In this document: positions 8,630-16,686 of the stretch, piece after piece | Layout: each line of letters begins with the position of its first letter | Position numbering within the stretch: position 1 is the stretch's first letter | From: Prolixibacteraceae bacterium | GTDB taxonomy: Bacteria > Bacteroidota > Bacteroidia > Bacteroidales > Prolixibacteraceae | NCBI GenBank assembly: GCA_017998095.1 | Contig: JAGODU010000068.1 | Span: 1 to 20,595 of the forward strand | Direction of reading: 5' to 3' | DNA: 20,595 bases | Made by a program: the position numbers and the translations under genes | The notes under the pieces: model-generated | Told to the model about the DNA's origin: nothing | Seen by the model: the letters and a program-made list of their open reading frames with translations, nothing else | Databases searched by the model: none

Positions 8630-11600
8630 TTAAACTAATACAGGGCTATCATCTTTCTTAGGTTGCTTCTTTCCCGACATAACAATGTACATAACAGGAA
8701 TTACAAAAAGTGTCAGCAACAATGAGAATAAAATTCCTCCAACTACAACAACTCCAAGAGGAATACGGCTTTCAGCTCCTGAACCTAATGCAAGGGCAAT
8801 AGGTAAAGCACCAAATACTGTTGCCAGTGATGTCATAATAATTGGCCTTAGCCTTGAAGCTGCTGCTTCAAATGCTGCTTTTGCCTTATCCATACCAGCC
8901 CTTTGCTTTTGGTTGGCAAATTCAACAATCAGAATTCCATTCTTGGTTACAATACCAATCAACAACAACATTCCAATCTCTGAGAATATATTAAGCGTAT
9001 GCCCGAATGCCCAAAGCGAAAGTAAAGCCCCGGCAATGGCCATAGGTACTGTAAGCATTATTATAAAAGGATCACGGAAACTTTCAAATTGCGCTGCCAG
9101 TATCAGGTAAATCAATAACAACGCAAGTATAAGTGCAAACGAAATGTTCGAACTGCTTTCAGCAAAGTCTCTCGAAGGACCCGAAAGGTCAGTATTAAAT
9201 GAAGAATCAAGCAATTTATCAGCTATCCTGTTCATCTCTTCTATACCATCACCTAAAGAATACCCTGTTGCAAGATTTGCAGATATTGTTGCTGACTTAT
9301 ACCTGTTGAAATGATACAATGTTGGCGGATTACTGTTCTCTTCAATTTTAACAAGATTATCAAGCTGAATCATATCCCCGCTCCTGCTCCTTACATAAAG
9401 CTTTGAAATATCTGCCGGATTGTCCCTGTTTTCTCTGTCAACCTGTGTTATTACGAAATATTGCTTATTATTCCTCAGGAAGTAACCTGATCTTCCACCA
9501 CTGAATGCCATGTTCAAAGCATCAGTAATATCCTTTGTATTTACTCCCAAACTAGTTGCCTTTAGCCTGTCTACTATTATATTGAGCTCAGGTTTATTGA
9601 ACTTGAGGTCAACATCTACAACGCTGAATACTTCACTGCTCCTTGCTTCTTCAAGAAATTCAGGAAGTACTTCCCTGATCTTTTGAAAATCAATGTTCTG
9701 AAGTACATACTGGACCGGCAATCCCCTTGAAAATGCAGTTGCAATTGTTGGTTCCTGACTTGCAATTACCCTTGCTCCTGAAATCTGACTATATTTCTTT
9801 GATAACTCTTCATAAATCTCTTGTTGCGTTCTGTCTCTTTCATCCGGCTCTGTAAGCATCGTCATTACAAATCCCGAATTACTTGAGTTACCCCCGAACC
9901 CTCCATAACGTGTAAGAACATATTGCAATTCAGGTATATCATTCATCTGCATTTCTGATATAGCATCTGTAATCTTCTGGGTTGTGGAAAACTCTGTCCC
10001 TTCAGGTGCAGTTATGGATGTTCTGATAAAACTATGGTCTTCCATCGGGGCAAGCTCCGATTTTATATTTGCTCCTATTAAAACTATAATAAGAATACAA
10101 ATCCCAAGTATTGTAAATGAAGCCCATTTATGACCAATAAACGCTTTCAGTGCTTTCCTGTAGCCATTTTCCATAGCCACAAAGAATGATTCTGATTTAA
10201 GATAAAACTTAGAATGATGCGAAAGTGATCCTCCAAGCTTAACATTTAAAACAGGTGTAAGTGTAAGCGATACTACTGCTGAAATGATAATGGCACTTGC
10301 CACTACGATCCCAAATTCCCTGAAAAGCCGGCCTGTAAATCCAGATAGAAAAATCACAGGTATAAACACTATTGCAAGAGTAAGCGAGGTTGATATAACG
10401 GCAAAGAATATTTCCTTCGTACCTTCCGATGCAGCCTTCCACTTATCCATCCCCTTTTCTATCCTTTTGAAAATGTTTTCAGTGACCACTATACCGTCGT
10501 CAACTACCAGCCCGGTAGCAAGTACAATACCAAGCAGCGTCAACACGTTTATTGAATAGCCAAAAAGGTACATCACAAAGAAAGTGCCTATCAGAGAAAC
10601 AGGAATGTCAATCAAAGGCCTCAGTGCAATAACAATATTCCTGAAGAACAAGAAAATAATGATAACAACCAATAATATTGCAATTAGCAGTGTTTCAACC
10701 ACATCATTCACCGAATTCTTAACAAAAACAGAGCGGTCACGCCCTATCTTAAGCTCCATCCCTTCAGGAAGGTTTTGCTTTATTTGTTCCAGCCTTTTAT
10801 GAAATTCATCTGCAATTTCAATTGTATTGGCTCCTGGCAGTGGCACCAGAGCAAGTGTTACACCATTAACACCGTTAACAGTTGCCCCCATTTCTTCATT
10901 CTGGGGTCCCAGCACTGCTTCACCAATATCACTGAACCTTATTATTTGATTATTGGTCTGCTTAACAATCAGGTTGTTGAAATCGTCTTCAGTAACAAGT
11001 CTGCCATAGGTTCTGATAGTTAACTCTGTCCGGTTTCCCCTGATTTTTCCTCCCGGTGTTTCTACATTTTCCCTGCTTAAGGCCGTAGTAACATCTGCTA
11101 TGGTCAGATTTCTTGCTGCAAGCTTCTCGGGATCAATCCACAAACGCATTGCAGGTTTCTGCTCCCCGAATATGGAAACTGAACTTATTCCCGGTATTGT
11201 CTGAAACTTTTCAAGTAGAACATTATCTGCATATTCACTAAGCTCAATCGCATTCATCATGGTGCTTTGTGCAATAAGCATCACAATAGGTTCACTATTG
11301 GCGTCAGCCTTAGTTATTGTAGGCGGGGCATCAAGGTCTTGCGGCAATCGTCTTGTTGCCTGGGAAACCTTGTCACGAACATCATTAGCAGCTTTCTCAA
11401 GGTCAGCATCAAGTTCAAATTCTACAGTTATATTACTTGATCCAATAGAAGACGATGATGATATTGATTTTACTCCTTCAATACCATTGATTGAACGCTC
11501 AAGTACCTCTGTAATCTGTGATTCAATGATTTCAGCATTTGCACCTGTATACGATGTGGAAACAGTTATTATTGGAGGGTCTATTGCAGGATATAGCCTG

Positions 11601-11701
11601 ACTCCCAGAAAGTTGAAGCCCACTATCCCCAACAGAACAATGAAAAGGCTAAGTACCGTTGCTCCGATAGGCCTTTTTAAAGCAAGATCAGAAATGGTCA
11701 T
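8630..11701 (-). CDS. RND efflux pump, HAE1/AcrB family inner-membrane transporter
   Basis: Proton-driven transporter of 1023 aa, full length for the AcrB/MexF family. It has the family N-terminus (TISDLALKRPIGATVLSLF), two periplasmic loops (about 35-335 and 545-850) and twelve predicted membrane helices. The proton-relay residues are present: D401 and D402 in GLVVDDGIVVTENIF (TM4) and K920 in GIVTKNGILIVEFAN (TM10). The RND repeat motif RPIIMTSLATVFGALPIAL (952-970) is also intact. Its ATG overlaps the adaptor stop by 4 bp, and its TAA lies 1 bp before the TolC-like start, making a single tripartite unit. HAE1 pumps export hydrophobic or amphiphilic compounds such as drugs, bile salts and solvents; the substrate here is unknown. 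The metal-efflux (HME) branch is less likely because the sequence around the TM4 aspartates follows the HAE pattern. Confidence 0.95.
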   Translation of the reverse strand: MTISDLALKRPIGATVLSLFIVLLGIVGFNFLGVRLYPAIDPPIITVSTSYTGANAEIIESQITEVLERSINGIEGVKSISSSSSIGSSNITVEFELDADLEKAANDVRDKVSQATRRLPQDLDAPPTITKADANSEPIVMLIAQSTMMNAIELSEYADNVLLEKFQTIPGISSVSIFGEQKPAMRLWIDPEKLAARNLTIADVTTALSRENVETPGGKIRGNRTELTIRTYGRLVTEDDFNNLIVKQTNNQIIRFSDIGEAVLGPQNEEMGATVNGVNGVTLALVPLPGANTIEIADEFHKRLEQIKQNLPEGMELKIGRDRSVFVKNSVNDVVETLLIAILLVVIIIFLFFRNIVIALRPLIDIPVSLIGTFFVMYLFGYSINVLTLLGIVLATGLVVDDGIVVTENIFKRIEKGMDKWKAASEGTKEIFFAVISTSLTLAIVFIPVIFLSGFTGRLFREFGIVVASAIIISAVVSLTLTPVLNVKLGGSLSHHSKFYLKSESFFVAMENGYRKALKAFIGHKWASFTILGICILIIVLIGANIKSELAPMEDHSFIRTSITAPEGTEFSTTQKITDAISEMQMNDIPELQYVLTRYGGFGGNSSNSGFVMTMLTEPDERDRTQQEIYEELSKKYSQISGARVIASQEPTIATAFSRGLPVQYVLQNIDFQKIREVLPEFLEEARSSEVFSVVDVDLKFNKPELNIIVDRLKATSLGVNTKDITDALNMAFSGGRSGYFLRNNKQYFVITQVDRENRDNPADISKLYVRSRSGDMIQLDNLVKIEENSNPPTLYHFNRYKSATISANLATGYSLGDGIEEMNRIADKLLDSSFNTDLSGPSRDFAESSSNISFALILALLLIYLILAAQFESFRDPFIIMLTVPMAIAGALLSLWAFGHTLNIFSEIGMLLLIGIVTKNGILIVEFANQKQRAGMDKAKAAFEAAASRLRPIIMTSLATVFGALPIALALGSGAESRIPLGVVVVGGILFSLLLTLFVIPVMYIVMSGKKQPKKDDSPVLV

Positions 11702-12768
11702 AACGAGCCTGTTTTAATATTGGAATAGCTTAAGGTTACACCCTCTTTTAAAAACAACACTCCCGAAATAATTACTGTGTCTCCGGGTTGAACTCCCGAT
11801 AAAACTTCAATTGATTCAGTAGTTCTTATCCCCGTTTCAACTTCAACAAAGTGCGCTTTGCCATTTTTGGCTAGTATAACACTTTTGCTTCTTTCCTGAG
11901 GTATTATGGCATGTGTTGGTATCAATAAAGCATTGCTATTTTCTCCAAGTAATAACTCCACATTTGTGTATGCCCCGGGAATCAAATCTTTTGATGGATT
12001 ATCGACAACAGCTCTTACTTTCAGGTTGCGGGTCGATGATTCTATCCCTTTTTCAGTAGCCATTACCGAAGCATCATATTTGGAAGCACCCCCCTGAAGA
12101 CTGAACTTCACACTCATACCTGTATTTATCATGCCACTGTATTTCTCAGGAACACTAAAATCAAGTTTAAGCTTGTCTTCCATCCTGATTGTTGCAAGAA
12201 GTGTTGAAGATGGGATAAATGCCCCCGGACTAATATTCCTTAAACCTATCACTCCATCGAAAGGGGCAAGAACCTCGGTCTTGCGAATCTGCGCTTTTAC
12301 AACTTCTATATCTGACTTAAGGGAATTTACCTGCAACGTCAACTGGTCGTAATCGTTCTGACTGATTCCGTTTATTTTCAACAACTCTGATTGCCTTTCC
12401 AGTATCTTCTCCTGAATTGCAAGCTGGCTTTTCAACTTGCTTAAATTAGCCTGCAAATCATCATCAAAAATCTTCACTAAGAGAGTTCCTTTTTTTACAA
12501 ACTTCCCCTCCGGAAGGTTTAATCCAACAACCCTGCCCGGCACTTCATTACGAAGTTCAACCTCTTCAAAGGATACCAGCGAACCTGAAACTGAAATCTG
12601 ATTAACCAGCATTGAAGGAGATACTACGTATGCATCAACCTTTGGAACAACTCTGTTCCTTTGTCCCTGATTTGCTTTTTTACCTTCTTCTTTCTTTGAG
12701 CCGCAGCTATAAAAAACTATAACAGTAGATAATAATAACAACAACCCTACATAACTTCGTATTTTCAT
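11698..12768 (-). CDS. RND efflux periplasmic adaptor (membrane fusion lipoprotein)
   Basis: Adaptor of 356 aa that links pump and channel. It has a lipoprotein signal with lipobox FYSC (lipid cysteine C22). After the cysteine comes GSKKEEGKK with no acidic export signal, which fits retention on the inner membrane or in the periplasm. The architecture is typical: first half of the lipoyl domain (about 62-100, GRVVGLNLPEGKFVKKGTLL), a short alpha-hairpin (105-163), second lipoyl half (163-195, APFDGVIGLRNISPGAFI), beta-barrel (198-275) and membrane-proximal domain (280-345). The 4-bp ATGA overlap with the pump shows coupling. As first gene of the operon, its upstream region should hold the promoter; a 19-bp palindrome lies 65 bp before the start. 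No TetR/MarR-type regulator is in the window. Confidence 0.94.
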   Translation of the reverse strand: MKIRSYVGLLLLLSTVIVFYSCGSKKEEGKKANQGQRNRVVPKVDAYVVSPSMLVNQISVSGSLVSFEEVELRNEVPGRVVGLNLPEGKFVKKGTLLVKIFDDDLQANLSKLKSQLAIQEKILERQSELLKINGISQNDYDQLTLQVNSLKSDIEVVKAQIRKTEVLAPFDGVIGLRNISPGAFIPSSTLLATIRMEDKLKLDFSVPEKYSGMINTGMSVKFSLQGGASKYDASVMATEKGIESSTRNLKVRAVVDNPSKDLIPGAYTNVELLLGENSNALLIPTHAIIPQERSKSVILAKNGKAHFVEVETGIRTTESIEVLSGVQPGDTVIISGVLFLKEGVTLSYSNIKTGSL

Positions 12769-12832
12769 AAGCTATAATGTTTCATGCTAATAAGACTTAA
12801 AAATAGTTATAAAGTTTAAGTTTCAGATAAAA

Positions 12833-12851
12833 AATTCTTTTGAAAAGAATT
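12833..12851. promoter_or_regulatory. 19-bp palindrome upstream of the efflux operon, possible operator
   Basis: AATTCTTTT, one central G and AAAAGAATT form perfect 9-bp arms 65 bp upstream of the adaptor start. Symmetry and size suit a site for a dimeric TetR- or MarR-type repressor, which commonly control RND operons, but no regulator gene is nearby and the A/T content makes chance symmetry possible. Confidence 0.3.
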
Positions 12852-12962
12852 GTTTCACTTAATCACTGTATAACCCAATCAACAACATTCAATTTTTGTA
12901 TGCCTTCCATGCTTTATTCATTCATTCCAAAATTATATTTCATATATACTAAAAAGACGACA

Positions 12963-13036
12963 GATTACCACCAAAGAGCCTGTTTCTCCCATTACGCCCC
13001 TTTCTAATGGGAGAAACAGGCTCTTTGGTAGTAATC
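12963..13036. repeat. 74-bp near-perfect inverted repeat (long hairpin, likely bidirectional terminator)
   Basis: Arms 12963-12994 and 13005-13036 (32 bp each) are complementary except for one position (12969 against 13030), around a 10-nt loop CGCCCCTTTC. The stem is GC-richer than its surroundings. On either strand it begins with an AAAGAG-type segment and ends with CTCTTT, like the A- and U-rich base of a bidirectional terminator. It lies 64 bp after the hydrolase stop, and in that direction it is followed by TGTCGTCTTTTTAG. The stem is much longer than an ordinary intrinsic terminator, so a small dispersed hairpin (MITE- or REP-like) element is the alternative. No flanking target duplication is obvious. 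Confidence 0.75.
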
Positions 13037-13100
13037 AGGAGTTACTTTTCCGGTTTATGCTATTGCTCAGTATGAAGTTTAAACTTATCCCTGCAAGTAT

Positions 13101-13847
13101 TTATTTAGTCTTTCCTTTTGTAAAAGAAAACATCCATTCATAGAATGAAGGTTCAGACAGTGCTTTGTCCCAAATCTCATGCCCATAATCGGGATAGTTT
13201 GTATAGCGCATGTTTTTGGCACCCATTTTCACCAATTTATTATATACCCGTTCAGTTATTTCAGGAGGGTTTATTTCATCTTTACTGCCATGAAACATCC
13301 ACAAAGGAGTTAAGGATATTTTTTCAGCCCAATGTTCAAAGCCTCCTCCGCAAATGGAAATACCGGCTGCAAATTTGTACGGCATTTTATGAAATAAATC
13401 GAATATACCCTCGCCGCCCATTGAAATACCATAGACATACAAACGATTAGTGTCTATAGAATATTTGGATATTAAACTATCAAGGACATGCATTGCTGTT
13501 TGTGTTGGTATAGATAAACTGGAAAAATCGGTTCCTTCCCAACTCCAGCTACTCCAATTGCCCCATTCGGGTGGGGTTTTTGGTGAGTAAACAAAACATG
13601 GATATTTATGCTGAATATATTTGTTGTATATGTCTAAATATTCTGTTCGGTTATTACTAAATCCATGCAAATACATAACCAGGGGATATGATTTTGTAGG
13701 ATTATAATTTTCGGGGATAAATAATCCGTACTTCAGCTTCCCGGAAGAATGTTCTGAATAGGTCTTTGGCATATCCTGAGCATTGCAAATTGCTGTAATA
13801 TAAAAGAAAAGGATTGTAATTATGATTTTCAATATATTGTTTTTCAT
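13101..13847 (-). CDS. Secreted alpha/beta hydrolase (prolyl-oligopeptidase/esterase-like)
   Basis: Exported hydrolase of 248 aa with a signal peptide (about 1-23, ending AICNAQ). It shows the alpha/beta-hydrolase layout: oxyanion-side HG in PLVMYLHGFS (H61-G62), nucleophile elbow G-I-S-M-G (S142), acid D190 in FHGSKDEINPPE, and catalytic H223 in DYGHEIWDKA. The spacing and the GISMGGEG elbow fit the PHB-depolymerase/feruloyl-esterase/'prolyl oligopeptidase family' group of small secreted esterases. The substrate is unknown; no lid domain or carbohydrate-binding module is present. The DUF7000-like gene ends 25 bp upstream of this start, so the two may be co-transcribed, with the long hairpin downstream ending the unit. 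No clear ribosome-binding site precedes the ATG, as is usual in this phylum. Confidence 0.88.
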   Translation of the reverse strand: MKNNILKIIITILFFYITAICNAQDMPKTYSEHSSGKLKYGLFIPENYNPTKSYPLVMYLHGFSNNRTEYLDIYNKYIQHKYPCFVYSPKTPPEWGNWSSWSWEGTDFSSLSIPTQTAMHVLDSLISKYSIDTNRLYVYGISMGGEGIFDLFHKMPYKFAAGISICGGGFEHWAEKISLTPLWMFHGSKDEINPPEITERVYNKLVKMGAKNMRYTNYPDYGHEIWDKALSEPSFYEWMFSFTKGKTK

Positions 13848-13872
13848 TTTTTAAATAATTGCTATTTAGTTC

Positions 13873-14325
13873 TTATTTTAGGATTTCTTTAATTTCATCT
13901 ATAAATTCCATCACTCCTTCTTCTATCTTTTCCCGAAGGAAATCTGAATCATTGAAATCAGGATTATTAACCAAAATATTATCAACAATTGAAAAGCTTT
14001 TATCGATATTATCAGGAATATGATATTTATTCCAATCGCTATCCTTGAATATTTCCCAGTACTTTTTTTGAATCTGCTTGTTTTGTCCGGCTAACCATAT
14101 TTCAAATCTCATTTCCTGATGATTAAAGACTATTGCTATTTTCAGCTTTTGTTCTTTAAGAACCTCAGGGGTAAAGGGGAAATACGTTATATCGCCGGAA
14201 TAAACAGAACCTGTATAATATTCAGCAGGATAAGTATTATCAAAATAAGTCCTGAGCTTTTTCATGAAATCTAAAATAACTTTATAAGCTTTCAGACTAT
14301 TATCAATTTCAATTTGAGTATTCAT
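13873..14325 (-). CDS. Small cytosolic protein, DUF7000-like
   Basis: Soluble protein of 150 aa with no signal peptide or membrane segment. The central part, DITYFPFTPEVLKEQKLKIA followed by IVFNHQEMRFEIWLAGQNK (about 45-83), resembles from memory the Bacteroidota/Firmicutes family DUF7000, whose function is unknown. The C-terminus is acidic and helical (EKIEEGVMEFIDEIKEILK). It is followed after 25 bp by the secreted hydrolase, but nothing in the sequence ties their functions together. The family assignment is recall, not a search result; that it is a real gene is supported by a normal start, continuous coding character and its operon-like position. Confidence 0.7.
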   Translation of the reverse strand: MNTQIEIDNSLKAYKVILDFMKKLRTYFDNTYPAEYYTGSVYSGDITYFPFTPEVLKEQKLKIAIVFNHQEMRFEIWLAGQNKQIQKKYWEIFKDSDWNKYHIPDNIDKSFSIVDNILVNNPDFNDSDFLREKIEEGVMEFIDEIKEILK

Positions 14326-14467
14326 CTTTATCCATTTAAAATAGTAACTAAAAAATAGTTTGTCTTTTAATTCATTAATAAGGGGAAATTAACTACTAAA
14401 AGGTTGTTAGAGTAAAATTACTTTATCTTTCAGTAAACTTTATTTTTTATTGGAGAAAATAATTTTT

Positions 14468-14914
14468 TTATTGTTTTTCAAAAATAATCTTCGCTAAATA
14501 ATCTTCCTTTTTAACTTCTTTTTCTAACACAGGGTATGGTAATACATCTGCCAACCTGAATTTTAAATTTTCAATTATCGTATCGTTGACAAAACGTATG
14601 TGGTTACTCAGGACAAAGTCGTAATGAACATCCCTGCCGATTATAAGATCAAAGCGCACTGACACTTCACCCTCCCAAAAACATAATAATCCAATAGGAC
14701 ATCTTGAATCACTTACCACAGAATCATATTGAAGCTTGAAGTTGTTCTTAGTATCGTAGTAAACTTTGTTATAACCTATGACAATTGTATCGTTTGTCAT
14801 TTCGTAAATTATCTCATGCCCCGATTTATCGTATGGCACATCTTCCTCACAACCGTTTAAAACAATCATCCCGAAAGCAATTGTCAATAATATAAAATAT
14901 TTCAATTTGGTCAT
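14468..14914 (-). CDS. Small lipoprotein with SRCP...CxWxG cysteine motif
   Basis: Lipoprotein of 148 aa with lipobox LNGC (C22), followed by acidic EED. The mature part is beta-rich and contains S-R-C-P-x5-C-x-W-x-G (C72, C78, W80, G82), a motif seen in many small secreted proteins of bacteria with no assigned function; the two cysteines probably form a disulfide. It starts 5 bp after the stop of the propeller lipoprotein and is almost certainly co-transcribed with it. Envelope location is well supported; function is not recognised. The 142 bp between this gene and the DUF7000-like gene show no feature. Confidence 0.75.
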   Translation of the reverse strand: MTKLKYFILLTIAFGMIVLNGCEEDVPYDKSGHEIIYEMTNDTIVIGYNKVYYDTKNNFKLQYDSVVSDSRCPIGLLCFWEGEVSVRFDLIIGRDVHYDFVLSNHIRFVNDTIIENLKFRLADVLPYPVLEKEVKKEDYLAKIIFEKQ

Positions 14915-14919
14915 ATCTT

Positions 14920-16182
14920 TTATTCTATATTTTGAATTACATATTTCCGGTTATTCATAGCATAAGCAACTGTCTTGTTGTCTATCCATTCAATCCTGCT
15001 CCACCATTCATCGATATATGTTTCATCTGAAAAGCCAGTTAATTGTTTGAACCTGCCGGTATCAATATTATGAAGCCATACTTCCATATTACCTGACCTG
15101 TCAGAAAAGAAAACAATGTTTTTTTTATCGGGCGACATTACCGGGCAGTAATCATTCCACATTGAATCAAATACTTTATCAATAGTTTTGGAATTTATAG
15201 ATGACTTATAAATATTGTTTATATAATTGCTTCCCTTAGCATTGAAAAGAAAACTTTCATTGTCAATCCAGCTTGGTTTCCCAAAACTTAAAAGTGCGGT
15301 AGCGTTTAAATCCGTAAGTTGCCTGTGCTCTGATGTTTTAAGGTCATACAACCATATATTTGTTGAATTGTAATCATAAACTCCCTTTGAAGACTGGTAC
15401 AATATCAGTTCCCCGTTTTCAGAAAATACAGGAGAATAATTCTGGGCAGAACCACTTGTTAATTTGGTAATTACCTTCGATTCACAATCGTAAAAGGCTA
15501 TTTGCGAAGGCATGCCGTTGGGGGTGTTGACTTCCTCCTTCTCTGTCCGGAATGCTATCTTTTTATCGTCGGGCGACCAATCGGGTTCATAGCACTTTAT
15601 ATCAAGCAATTTTTCTTCTGAACCATCTGTGTTTGATATTAAAATAGAAACATCGTTACAACAGTTTTCCCCGGTTTTCCAATAATAGCTCTTATCTACA
15701 TAAGCAATTTTGTTGATGTTATGGGCTCGGGAAACAGTAGCAAGGGAGCCTCCTTTATCTTTGTTGTATATAACAACCGATTCAGTTTCTTTGTCAGGAA
15801 TTGCCATGATTGTATCAGTGATCAACTTTTCATAACCCTTTTTTATGGAAGCCACATAGAAATATACGGGCTTACCGGGAGTAAGATCTGTAACTGTGTA
15901 TTCATGGTTATAATCATTCTTCAGCTTAACAAGTTTAACGAAATCCGGATAGCGATCCTTTGAAATATAAATCTCGAAATAATCGGGTTCAACATAATCT
16001 CCGGGAAATTTTTCAGCGTATAATACAAATCCACCTGACCATTTAAGTTTCACAATATTTTCAGAAATATAGGCAACAGGGTTAGGTCTCCAAAGGGGTG
16101 TCTTTTCTGTTGATATTAGATCTTCGTCTTTTTCGCAGGCAAATAAGGCTATTATCAGGAGCGAAAGAAAAATTTTCTTCAT
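14920..16182 (-). CDS. Lipoprotein with Fn3-like domain and PD40/TolB-like beta-propeller
   Basis: Lipoprotein of 420 aa. Lipobox LFAC gives lipid cysteine C16, followed by EKDED, which matches the K-(D/E)2 surface-export signal known in Bacteroidota lipoproteins, so it is probably exposed on the outer face of the outer membrane. Residues about 31-128 look like a fibronectin-III fold (IVKLKWSGG, DLTPGKPVYFYVAS). From about 135 on come repeats of the PD40/WD40-like kind found in TolB: EPDWSPDDKKIAF (199-211), YSPVFSENGELILY (249-262), KPSWIDNESFLFNAKG (302-317) and CPVMSPDKKNIVFFSDRSG (346-364). Such propellers bind partner proteins or glycans. Its 3' neighbour lipoprotein follows after 5 bp. 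It is not canonical TolB: it is lipidated and carries the extra N-terminal domain. Confidence 0.83.
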   Translation of the reverse strand: MKKIFLSLLIIALFACEKDEDLISTEKTPLWRPNPVAYISENIVKLKWSGGFVLYAEKFPGDYVEPDYFEIYISKDRYPDFVKLVKLKNDYNHEYTVTDLTPGKPVYFYVASIKKGYEKLITDTIMAIPDKETESVVIYNKDKGGSLATVSRAHNINKIAYVDKSYYWKTGENCCNDVSILISNTDGSEEKLLDIKCYEPDWSPDDKKIAFRTEKEEVNTPNGMPSQIAFYDCESKVITKLTSGSAQNYSPVFSENGELILYQSSKGVYDYNSTNIWLYDLKTSEHRQLTDLNATALLSFGKPSWIDNESFLFNAKGSNYINNIYKSSINSKTIDKVFDSMWNDYCPVMSPDKKNIVFFSDRSGNMEVWLHNIDTGRFKQLTGFSDETYIDEWWSRIEWIDNKTVAYAMNNRKYVIQNIE

Positions 16183-16257
16183 AGGTGTTTTTCAGTGAAG
16201 ATGATTAGACAAGTAAAAAGGTTGCAGAAGGAGAGTTAAAATTTTAAGTAGAAATAT

Positions 16258-16647
16258 TTATTCTTTCATGGCTATCAACTCAATCTTATTATTATCAGGG
16301 TCAAGGATTACACTTTCATAATAGCCGTCTCCGGTAGTTCTGGGATAACTTTCAACAATAACGCCTGCCTGTTCAAAAGACTTAGTCAGGTTATCTACCT
16401 GATCTTTAGTTCCAACAACTAAAGCAAAATGAGCCAGACCAATTTTCTCTTTCTCAATGCCTTCTGAAATGTCAGCCCGTTGCATTATTTCAATCCTTAC
16501 CCCGTCCTGAAAGGAAAGAAAGTATGAAGAGAACTGCTTCAATTTATTGTCATAACGCTCAGATACACTGCAATTGAAATAATTAGAATAAAAATCTATT
16601 AGCCTTTCCAAATTATTAGTCCAGATGGCAATGTGGTCTATATACAT
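16258..16647 (-). CDS. VOC/glyoxalase-fold protein
   Basis: Cytosolic protein of 129 aa made of two beta-alpha-beta-beta-beta modules of the vicinal-oxygen-chelate superfamily. It has the typical start (YIDHIAIWTNNLERLIDFYS), the mid-protein H-x-A-L-V-V turn (LAHFALVVG, 71-79) and the closing strand ILDPDNNKIELIA (114-126). H5, E53, H73 and E123 fall at the four metal-ligand positions of the fold, so it probably binds a divalent metal. Lactoylglutathione lyase-like or bleomycin/fosfomycin-resistance-like roles are both possible; the sequence does not decide. It stands between two lipoprotein genes with gaps of 75 bp (to the propeller gene) and 39 bp, without an obvious functional link. Confidence 0.88.
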   Translation of the reverse strand: MYIDHIAIWTNNLERLIDFYSNYFNCSVSERYDNKLKQFSSYFLSFQDGVRIEIMQRADISEGIEKEKIGLAHFALVVGTKDQVDNLTKSFEQAGVIVESYPRTTGDGYYESVILDPDNNKIELIAMKE

Positions 16648-16686
16648 ATTTGTTGAAAGTTAATGTGAGCAAATGCCCGGAAAATA

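Larger units (their letters stand above)
12769..13100. other. 332-bp gene-free region upstream of the efflux operon
   Basis: No ORF with coding character is seen on either strand. The region holds the putative operator palindrome (12833-12851), a lone minus-strand TAATTTTG box at 12928-12935 (TAnnTTTG form, but without a matching TTTG upstream at 19-21 bp), and the long hairpin (12963-13036) that separates it from the hydrolase gene. The efflux operon promoter is expected between the hairpin and 12768, but its exact position is not clear. Confidence 0.6.

Noticed and set aside
8685..9110. 141-codon open frame on the plus strand opposite the RND pump gene
   Set aside because: It lies wholly antisense to a clearly conserved pump region; its composition follows the opposing codons and no family is recognisable. 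The same holds for the antisense frames at 10284-10559, 10584-10802 and 11259-11717.
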